Positions 1-5,710 of a stretch of DNA of 24,664 bases are shown here, one piece after another. Within the stretch, counting starts at the first letter, position 1. The number at the start of each line of letters is the position of its first letter. Origin of the DNA: an uncultured Paludibacter sp. (GTDB taxonomy: Bacteria > Bacteroidota > Bacteroidia > Bacteroidales > Paludibacteraceae); assembly GCA_937927845.1 (NCBI GenBank), contig CALFXE010000023.1:1-24664 (forward strand). Reading direction: 5' to 3'. The notes below the pieces were generated by a model that searched no databases, was not told the origin of the DNA, and saw only the letters and a list, made by a program, of their open reading frames with translations. The translations under genes and the position numbers were made by a program.

Positions 1-101
1 AATTTACGTACAGCCATTTATTTTATTTACTATTTTATTATTTACTATTTACGTTACACTGCAAAATTGTACATTGTAAATGGTTAAATTGTAAATGATT
101 A
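1..101. repeat. AT-rich short-period repeats downstream of rplW
   Basis: This spacer lies after the rplW stop, on the side where rplB would be expected. It holds loosely repeated words: TTTACTATTT and TATTTACG on the left (about 25-55), and ATTGTA, GTAAATGGTTAA and TTGTAAATGATT on the right (about 66-101). The right-hand words are roughly the reverse complement of the left-hand ones, so the RNA could fold back on itself. No coding region or clear terminator is visible. The window edge cuts the region, so its full extent is unknown. Confidence 0.5.
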
Positions 102-392
102 TTAGATATTACTAAAAAAATCAATTTTCTCACCTTCTTTCAACGTTACAATGGCTTTCTTATATGCAGGAGTCTGACCTGAAATCACTCCACTTTTTGT
201 AAAGCGACTTTTTTTCTTTGGCGCTGCTATCATTGTATTTACATCTGTTACAGTAACACTGTATAGAGCTTCAACTGCTTTTTTTATTTCAATCTTATTT
301 GCATCTTTTTGAACTCTAAAGCCATAGCGATTTAATTTTTCACCCAGCTGTGTCATCTTCTCTGTAACGATAGGTTTAATTATAATTCCCAT
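102..392 (-). CDS. rplW: 50S ribosomal protein L23
   Basis: L23 binds domain III of 23S rRNA and forms part of the docking site for trigger factor and SRP at the exit tunnel. The 96-aa protein has the usual length and shows the family start (IIKPIVTEKMT), the central YGFRV.KDANKIEIKKAVE segment and the VNT..AAPKKK basic loop. It is the seventh gene of the str/S10 operon and follows rplD by 11 nt. Its ribosome binding site is a strong AGGAGG that contains the rplD stop codon, so translation of the two genes is probably coupled. That is unusual for Bacteroidota, where Shine-Dalgarno sequences are rare. Identity is secure from sequence and context. Confidence 0.97.
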   Translation of the reverse strand: MGIIIKPIVTEKMTQLGEKLNRYGFRVQKDANKIEIKKAVEALYSVTVTDVNTMIAAPKKKSRFTKSGVISGQTPAYKKAIVTLKEGEKIDFFSNI

Positions 393-398
393 TTTTTT

Positions 399-405
399 AC
401 CTCCT
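399..405 (-). promoter_or_regulatory. Strong Shine-Dalgarno site for rplW
   Basis: On the minus strand AGGAGGT lies 6 nt before the rplW ATG. The UAG stop of rplD (404-406) is part of the same hexamer, so ribosomes ending on rplD sit on the rplW start site. None of the other ribosomal genes in this window has an equally clear site. Confidence 0.75.
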
Positions 406-1033
406 AAACTTTAAAAATTTGTTCAATAGCAGCAACCGATTCTTCTGTCAACACCAATGCATTTGAATTAAGAACAATATAAGTATTTAATTCAGAAGCT
501 GTTACAACTTGCACTTTGGGTAAATTTCGAGCCGACAAATATACGTTTTTATTTCCGTTTGCTAAAATAAATAATGACTTTTTGTCATCTAATTTTAAAC
601 TTTGGGTTAAAGCTATCATTTCTTTTGTCTTCGGTGCAGCAAAATCCAATTGATCAACAACTGTGATTAGATTGTTTTTTGCTTTATAACTTAAAGCTGA
701 CTTACGAGCTAATTGCTTTAGCTTTTTATTCAATTTAAAGCTATAATCGCGTGGTGTAGGACCGAAAATTCTTCCTCCTCCAACACGAACAGGCGATTTG
801 ATATCTCCTGGGCGCGCTCCACCGCCTCCTTTTTGACGTCCAAGTTTTCTTGTTGAACCTGCAACTTCACTACGACCTTTAGTCTTATGTGTTCCCTGAC
901 GTTGGTTTGCCAAGTACTGTTTTACATCTAAATAAATAGCATGGTCATTGGGTTCAATACCGAAAACAGAATCACTTAAGGCAATTTTTTTGCCTGTATC
1001 CTCTCCTTTTATATTATATACGCTTACTTCCAT
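404..1033 (-). CDS. rplD: 50S ribosomal protein L4
   Basis: L4 is an early assembly protein of the large subunit, and its extended loop lines the peptide exit tunnel near L22. The 209-aa product shows the hallmark glycine- and arginine-rich loop (about residues 45-90: RQGTHKTKGR, TRKLGRQKGGGGARPGD, GGGRIFGPTPRDY) followed by the globular part. Length and start (MEVSVYNIKG) are normal for the family. It begins 2 nt after rplC and ends inside the rplW ribosome binding site. In gammaproteobacteria L4 represses its own operon, but no matching leader is visible here, so autoregulation cannot be claimed. Confidence 0.97.
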   Translation of the reverse strand: MEVSVYNIKGEDTGKKIALSDSVFGIEPNDHAIYLDVKQYLANQRQGTHKTKGRSEVAGSTRKLGRQKGGGGARPGDIKSPVRVGGGRIFGPTPRDYSFKLNKKLKQLARKSALSYKAKNNLITVVDQLDFAAPKTKEMIALTQSLKLDDKKSLFILANGNKNVYLSARNLPKVQVVTASELNTYIVLNSNALVLTEESVAAIEQIFKV

Positions 1034-1035
1034 GA

Positions 1036-1653
1036 TTACTTATTGATTATTACAATTGAACCTTTTGCTCCGGGAACCGAACCTTTAATCAAAATTAAAT
1101 TATGTTCCGGAATTACTTTTAATACCTGTAAATTCTGAACAGTAACTTGCTCTCCTCCTGTACGTCCTGCCATACGTATTCCTTTAAAAACACGTGATGG
1201 ATAAGACGAAGCTCCTAAAGAACCGGGCGCACGTAAACGATTATGCTGTCCGTGCGTTGACTGTCCAACTCCACCGAAACCATGTCGTTTCACAACTCCC
1301 TGAAAACCTTTACCTTTAGACGTTCCAATTACGTCAACATAAGTTTGCTCTTCGAACATATCAACAGTGATATTATCACCTAAATTGAATTTCTGTTCGA
1401 AATCCTTGAATTCAACCAAGTGTCGTTGGGGTGCTACTCCTGCAGCTTTAAAATGTCCGGCTTCAGCTTTATTTGTATTTTTCTCCTTTTTAGGTGAAAA
1501 ACCAACCTGAATTGCTTCGTAACCGTCTTTTTCTACTGTTTTAATTTGAGTAACAACACAAGGACCTGCTTCGATAACAGTGCACGGTACATTTTTACCG
1601 TCGGCACTGAAAACGGATGTCATTCCGATTTTTTTTCCTAATAATCCTGGCAT
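1036..1653 (-). CDS. rplC: 50S ribosomal protein L3
   Basis: L3 binds near the peptidyl-transferase centre and starts 50S assembly. The 205-aa protein begins with MPGLLGKKIGMT and contains the conserved block around residues 112-165 (GTSKGKGFQGVVKRHGF, THGQHNRLRAPGS, GIRMAGRTGGEQVTVQNL), including the central extension that reaches toward the A-site. Length is typical. It lies 2 nt upstream of rplD in operon order and is separated from rpsJ by an 88-bp spacer rich in near-octameric repeats. Nothing is missing or shifted. Confidence 0.97.
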   Translation of the reverse strand: MPGLLGKKIGMTSVFSADGKNVPCTVIEAGPCVVTQIKTVEKDGYEAIQVGFSPKKEKNTNKAEAGHFKAAGVAPQRHLVEFKDFEQKFNLGDNITVDMFEEQTYVDVIGTSKGKGFQGVVKRHGFGGVGQSTHGQHNRLRAPGSLGASSYPSRVFKGIRMAGRTGGEQVTVQNLQVLKVIPEHNLILIKGSVPGAKGSIVIINK

Positions 1654-1741
1654 TTCAAATAATTATTTATTGTTTAATTATGTAATCGTTTAATTGTACA
1701 ATCATTTACGATATTAACAGTTCTACGATTCAATATTTTTA
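1654..1741. repeat. Octamer-like repeats in rpsJ-rplC spacer
   Basis: The spacer reads as an imperfect run of roughly 8-bp words on the plus strand: TTTAATTA, TGTAATCG, TTTAATTG, TACAATCA, TTTACGAT, ATTAACAG, TTCTACGA, TTCAATAT. It is AT-rich and has no ORF. Similar short-period runs occur in other spacers of this window. The adjacent genes are probably still co-transcribed. Confidence 0.4.
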
Positions 1742-2047
1742 TCATACTTTAATCTCTACATCAACTCCGCTTGGTAACTCCAATTTCATTAATGCGTCAA
1801 CTGTTTTTGCAGAAGAGTTGTGAATGTCAATCAATCTCTTATAAGATGATAATTCAAACTGTTCTCTCGCTTTTTTATTCACGAATGTTGCACGATTGAC
1901 AGTAAATATTCTTTTATGAGTAGGTAATGGAATTGGTCCGCTTACATGTGCTCCTGTAGACTTTACTGTTTTAACGATCTTTTCTGCTGATTTATCAACT
2001 AAGCTGTGATCGTATGATTTTAATTTAATTCTAATTTTCTGACTCAT
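1742..2047 (-). CDS. rpsJ: 30S ribosomal protein S10
   Basis: S10 is a head protein of the small subunit; in E. coli it also joins the NusB antitermination complex. The 101-aa product is full length and shows the family start MSQKIRIKLKSYDHSLVDKSA, then GAHVSGPIPLPTHKRIFTVNR (positions about 33-53), and the end of the conserved loop with SSAKTVDALMKLELPSGVDVEIKV. It lies between fusA and rplC. In this phylum the str cluster and the S10 cluster are commonly joined without tuf in between, as seen here. Confidence 0.97.
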   Translation of the reverse strand: MSQKIRIKLKSYDHSLVDKSAEKIVKTVKSTGAHVSGPIPLPTHKRIFTVNRATFVNKKAREQFELSSYKRLIDIHNSSAKTVDALMKLELPSGVDVEIKV

Positions 2048-2073
2048 GTTTTAAGTTTTATTTATTAATGTTT

Positions 2074-2103
2074 ACTGAGTTAAGAGTCATTCGCTAACTC
2101 AGT
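2074..2103 (-). other. Hairpin between fusA and rpsJ
   Basis: A perfect 9-bp inverted repeat (ACTGAGTTA ... TAACTCAGT) with a 12-nt loop sits between the fusA stop and the rpsJ start. On the transcribed strand no uridine run follows, so it does not look like a Rho-independent terminator. It may protect the mRNA ends or act as a processing site. This is inferred from the sequence alone. Confidence 0.5.
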
Positions 2104-2112
2104 GCAATTGTT

Positions 2113-4230
2113 TTATAATAATTCTACTTTTCCTTTTGCTTCTTCAACTACAGCCTTAGCTAATGATGTGGAAACTTCAGCATAATGATAGAATTCCATT
2201 GAAGATGTAGCACGACCGGAACTAATTGTTCTCAGTGCTGTTACATAACCAAATGTCTCTGCAAGCGGTACTTTAGCTTTAACAATTCGAGCACCGGTAC
2301 GACTGGATTCCATTCCTTCAATCTGACCACGACGTTTGTTTAAGTCACCTATAACATCACCCATATTCTCTTCAGGTGTAACAACTTCCATTTTCATTAT
2401 CGGCTCTAACAGAACAGGTTTAGCTTTTGCACAAGCAGTTTTGAAAGCCATTTGAGCACAAATTTCAAATGATAACTGATCTGAATCGACTGCATGGAAA
2501 GAACCATCTATCAAAGTAACTTTTAGTTTATCCATTGGGAATCCTGCTAAAACACCATTTTTCATTGCTGTTTGGAAACCTTTTTGAACTGATGGAATAA
2601 ATTCTTTTGGGATATTACCACCTTTAACCACATCAACAAACTGTAAAGACCCTTCGAAATCTGCATCCGTAGGTTCAACACGAACAATAATATCAGCAAA
2701 TTTACCACGACCTCCGGATTGTTTCTTGTATACTTCACGTATTTCAACAGCTTGTGAAATTGCTTCTTTATATGAAACTTGCGGACGACCTTGATTACAT
2801 TCAACTTTAAACTCACGTTTCAAGCGGTCGATAATAATTTCAAGGTGTAATTCACCCATTCCGGAAATAATTGTTTGTCCGGTTTGTTCTTGAGTATGAA
2901 CAGTAAATGTAGGATCTTCTTCTGACAGTTTTGAAAGTCCAAGTCCTAATCTATCCAAATCCTTTTGTGTTTTAGGCTCAACTGAGATTCCAATCACAGG
3001 TGCCGGAAAGTCCATCGATTCAAGAGTAATCGGATGTTGTTCGTCACATAATGTATCTCCTGTACGAATATCTTTAAAACCAACTCCCGCACCAATATCT
3101 CCTGCTGAAATCAATTCAACCGGATTTTGTTTGCTTGAGTGCATCTGAAATATACGAGAAATACGTTCTTTCTTCTCCGAACGAGAATTATAAACATAAG
3201 ATCCTGCATTCAATACTCCTGAATAAACTCTGAAGAAGCATAAACGACCTACATAAGGGTCTGTTGCAATCTTAAACGCTAAAGCTGTTAGCGGATCTTT
3301 TGCATCAGGGTGACGAATAATTTGCTTTTCTGAATTATTTGGATCGAAACCTATGATTTCAGGTGTATCTAAAGGACTGGGTAAGAAGGCACATACAGCA
3401 TCAAGCATTGTTTGTACCCCTTTATTCTTAAATGAAGAACCACAAATAATAGGATTAATCTCCATTGAAAGTGTAGCCTTACGAATTGCTCTTTTAAGCT
3501 CTTCTTCTGTTATTGTTGATGGGTCATCAAAATATTTCTCCATAACCTCATCATCATATTCAGCCACAACTTCAAGCATTTTGTCTCTCCACTCCTGAGC
3601 TTCAGACAATAAATCAGCAGGAATGTCTTCTATATCATATTCAGCCCCCATTGCTTCATCATGCCATAGAATTGCTTTCATTTTGATTAAATCAACAACT
3701 CCCCTGAACTTTTCTTCTGAACCAATTGGAATTTGAATTGGGCAAGGTTTTGCACCAAGAACTTCTTTTATCTGACGAACTACTTCATAAAAATCAGCCC
3801 CCGAACGGTCCATTTTATTTACATAACCAATTCGTGGGACATTATATTTATCGGCTTGACGCCATACTGTTTCTGATTGAGGTTCAACACCACCAACAGC
3901 ACAAAAAGCTGCAACAGCTCCATCAAGGATACGCAACGAACGCTCTACTTCAACGGTAAAGTCAACGTGTCCCGGAGTGTCAATCAGATTAATTTTATAT
4001 TTTTCTCCTAAGTAAGTCCATGATGTTGTAGTAGCTGCAGAAGTAATGGTTATACCTCTCTCCTGCTCTTGTGCCATCCAGTCCATGGTGGCTGTACCAT
4101 CATGAGTCTCACCGATTTTGTGAGTCAGACCCGTATAATATAGTATACGTTCTGATGTTGTGGTTTTACCTGCATCAATGTGAGCCATGATGCCGATATT
4201 TCTATTATAGCTTAAATCTCCTTTTGCCAT
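2113..4230 (-). CDS. fusA: Translation elongation factor G (EF-G)
   Basis: EF-G is the GTPase that drives ribosomal translocation and, with RRF, ribosome recycling. The 705-aa protein is full length. The GTP-binding elements are intact: P-loop AHIDAGKTTT (about 16-25), switch I with RGITITSAA, DTPGHVDF, and NKMD. They are followed by domain II, domain III (GMGELHLEII), the domain IV tip region and domain V. It lies between rpsG and rpsJ with 47- and 65-nt gaps. Bacteroides species also carry a second, GTPase-independent EF-G2 elsewhere. The complete G motifs and the ribosomal-operon position mark this copy as the canonical enzyme. Confidence 0.97.
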   Translation of the reverse strand: MAKGDLSYNRNIGIMAHIDAGKTTTSERILYYTGLTHKIGETHDGTATMDWMAQEQERGITITSAATTTSWTYLGEKYKINLIDTPGHVDFTVEVERSLRILDGAVAAFCAVGGVEPQSETVWRQADKYNVPRIGYVNKMDRSGADFYEVVRQIKEVLGAKPCPIQIPIGSEEKFRGVVDLIKMKAILWHDEAMGAEYDIEDIPADLLSEAQEWRDKMLEVVAEYDDEVMEKYFDDPSTITEEELKRAIRKATLSMEINPIICGSSFKNKGVQTMLDAVCAFLPSPLDTPEIIGFDPNNSEKQIIRHPDAKDPLTALAFKIATDPYVGRLCFFRVYSGVLNAGSYVYNSRSEKKERISRIFQMHSSKQNPVELISAGDIGAGVGFKDIRTGDTLCDEQHPITLESMDFPAPVIGISVEPKTQKDLDRLGLGLSKLSEEDPTFTVHTQEQTGQTIISGMGELHLEIIIDRLKREFKVECNQGRPQVSYKEAISQAVEIREVYKKQSGGRGKFADIIVRVEPTDADFEGSLQFVDVVKGGNIPKEFIPSVQKGFQTAMKNGVLAGFPMDKLKVTLIDGSFHAVDSDQLSFEICAQMAFKTACAKAKPVLLEPIMKMEVVTPEENMGDVIGDLNKRRGQIEGMESSRTGARIVKAKVPLAETFGYVTALRTISSGRATSSMEFYHYAEVSTSLAKAVVEEAKGKVELL

Positions 4231-4277
4231 TTATTATATTACTAATTATATTTTAATTTGCGATTTTCACAAATCCA

Positions 4278-4754
4278 TTAAAATCTAAAATAGGCGAAAG
4301 CACGGTTAGCTTCAGCCATTCTGTGCATATCTTCTTTACGTTTAAATGCACCACCCTGGCTATTATAGGCGTCAACAATCTCAGCAGCAAGTTTGTCTGC
4401 CATTGAACGACCTCCACGTTTACGTGCATATAATATAAGATTCTTCATTGAAATTGACTCTTTTCTGTCTGGACGAATTTCGGTAGGAACTTGGAATGTT
4501 GCACCACCAACACGGCGTGATTTAACCTCAACAAGAGGTGTTACATTCTCAAGCGCTTTTTTCCAGATCTCGAGCGGGGCTTTTTCTTCATTTGGCAATT
4601 TGTTTTTCACAACATCCAAAGAAGAATAGAAAATATCGAAAGCAGTTGATTTCTTGCCATCGAACATTAAGTGGTTTACAAATTTTGTAACCATCGACTC
4701 ATTGAAAACGGGATCGGGAAGAATGATCCGTTTTTTTGGTTTCGACTTTCTCAT
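4278..4754 (-). CDS. rpsG: 30S ribosomal protein S7
   Basis: S7 nucleates assembly of the 30S head by binding the 3' domain of 16S rRNA and contacts E-site tRNA. The 158-aa sequence shows MRKSKPKKR, LPDP.FNE..VTKFVN.LM.DGKK, then RRVGGATFQVPTEIRPDR and the C-terminal KLAAEIVDAYN..GGAFKRKEDMHRMAEANRAF segment. Length is normal. In E. coli, S7 represses the str operon by binding the rpsL-rpsG spacer. Here that spacer is 173 nt long and contains a hairpin with a GGAG loop (4800-4819), a possible counterpart but untested. Confidence 0.97.
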   Translation of the reverse strand: MRKSKPKKRIILPDPVFNESMVTKFVNHLMFDGKKSTAFDIFYSSLDVVKNKLPNEEKAPLEIWKKALENVTPLVEVKSRRVGGATFQVPTEIRPDRKESISMKNLILYARKRGGRSMADKLAAEIVDAYNSQGGAFKRKEDMHRMAEANRAFAYFRF

Positions 4755-4799
4755 TTTTAATAATTTCTTTTGTTTTTTGGTTGCTTTTAGTCTTACTTC

Positions 4800-4819
4800 A
4801 ATAATTCCTCCGAATTATT
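4800..4819 (-). other. Hairpin with GGAG loop in rpsL-rpsG spacer
   Basis: On the transcribed strand AATAATTC-GGAG-GAATTATT forms an 8-bp perfect stem with a 4-nt loop that looks like a Shine-Dalgarno core. It lies 45 nt upstream of the rpsG ATG, too far to serve it directly. It may be a protein-binding or processing element. A second weak hairpin (CAAGTT-AAA-AACTTG then TTTT) lies nearer rpsL, around 4850-4865, and could attenuate transcription. Confidence 0.45.
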
Positions 4820-4927
4820 TACTCAACCTTCATCTGCTACCGGTAAAACAAGTTTTTAACTTGATTTTTAAAATCTCTCTTTTGAAAAAGAATTGTATGT
4901 TTTTATTGCAGTTGAACTGTTGAAGTT

Positions 4928-5332
4928 TTATTTCTTCTTAGTTGCTGCTGCTGCCTGACCTGGTTTTGGACGTTTTGCGCCATATTTTGAACGGCGTTGT
5001 GTACGACCATTAACTCCAGCTGTATCCAATGTTCCACGAACCACGTGATAACGAACTCCCGGTAAATCCTTTACACGACCACCACGTACCATTACGATAG
5101 AGTGTTCTTGCAAGTTATGACCTTCTCCCGGTATGTAAGCATTCACCTCCTTTTGATTTGTCAGACGAACACGAGCGACTTTACGCATCGCTGAATTCGG
5201 CTTTTTAGGAGTTGTAGTGTAAACACGAACACAAACCCCACGACGTTGAGGACATGAGTCCAATGCCGGAGACTTGCTGTTGTAAGTCATTTCTGCTCTT
5301 CCTTTTCTAACTAACTGTTGAATTGTAGGCAT
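4928..5332 (-). CDS. rpsL: 30S ribosomal protein S12
   Basis: S12 sits at the decoding centre and shapes translational accuracy. The 134-aa product starts MPTIQQLVRKGR and contains the conserved TTPKKPNSAMRKVARVRL, YIPGEGHNLQEHS and GGRVKDLPGVRYH blocks. The lysines whose replacement usually causes streptomycin resistance (PKKPNSA and GRVKDLPG) are both wild type. A short alanine- and lysine-rich tail ends the protein. It is the first gene of the operon. A strong promoter at 5396-5426 gives a leader of roughly 50-60 nt. Confidence 0.97.
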   Translation of the reverse strand: MPTIQQLVRKGRAEMTYNSKSPALDSCPQRRGVCVRVYTTTPKKPNSAMRKVARVRLTNQKEVNAYIPGEGHNLQEHSIVMVRGGRVKDLPGVRYHVVRGTLDTAGVNGRTQRRSKYGAKRPKPGQAAAATKKK

Positions 5333-5395
5333 TTCAATTTTGTTTTAACAATAACTATTTTTTATTTCATTATGGATTTATTCCAAAATGGGCTG

Positions 5396-5426
5396 CAAAG
5401 ATACAAAAAGTTTTTTAACGAACAAA
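5396..5426 (-). promoter_or_regulatory. Promoter of the str/S10 ribosomal operon
   Basis: On the minus strand TTTG (5423-5426), a 19-bp spacer and TATCTTTG (5396-5403) match the Bacteroidetes primary-sigma consensus (TTTG, N19-20, TAnnTTTG) exactly. Transcription should begin near 5388-5390, giving a leader of about 55 nt before the rpsL ATG. Confidence 0.88.
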
Positions 5427-5476
5427 CATTGCCGAGAAAATTTTATTTAATCATTTATTATTGGGAAATCGTTGCT

Positions 5477-5505
5477 GTAGAGACGCTCAATTTGGGCGTC
5501 TCTAC
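5477..5505. repeat. 29-nt GTAG palindrome, copy 1
   Basis: GTAGAGACGCTCA-ATT-TGGGCGTCTCTAC forms a 13-bp stem with one wobble or mismatch position. A near-identical palindrome occurs at 9865-9893. The size, palindromic form and GTAG end resemble REP elements mobilised by RAYT transposases. No such transposase is in the window. Confidence 0.7.
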
Positions 5506-5506
5506 C

Positions 5507-5534
5507 AATCACTAATCACTAATCACTAATCACT
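5507..5534. repeat. Tandem heptamer AATCACT x4
   Basis: Four perfect head-to-tail copies of AATCACT follow the palindrome directly. The 7-bp unit length matches the heptamer array between tamB and tamL, although the word differs. Confidence 0.85.
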
Positions 5535-5632
5535 ACTCCTAACTTAGGTTTTCCTAAATGTTTATTTTTGATTCATTATAAAGTCTCAAATATTTTTCCG
5601 TAATTTGCATTGGAGTTGTTCACACATATAAT

Positions 5633-5658
5633 TGTTGGTAACAATATCATAACCAACA
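5633..5658. promoter_or_regulatory. Inverted repeat upstream of R-M gene
   Basis: TGTTGGT, 12 bp, ACCAACA: a perfect 7-bp inverted repeat ending 52 bp before the R-M start codon. It could be an operator or a hairpin in the leader. No controller (C) protein gene is adjacent, so its role is unknown. Confidence 0.35.
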
Positions 5659-5710
5659 TGTAATCAGATAATAACCATTTCGAAAGATTAACACGTAAAC
5701 CGTGCAATAA

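Larger units (their letters stand above)
5333..5710. other. Divergent spacer between the str operon and the R-M gene
   Basis: This 378-bp spacer separates the minus-strand ribosomal operon from the plus-strand R-M gene. It contains the str promoter (5396-5426), a 29-nt GTAG hairpin (5477-5505), four AATCACT heptamers (5507-5534), a small hairpin TTAGG-TTTT-CCTAA (5544-5557) and an inverted repeat (5633-5658). A TATTTTTG at 5563-5570 could be a -7 element for the R-M gene, but it has no matching -33 box. No ORF here is credible. Confidence 0.6.
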
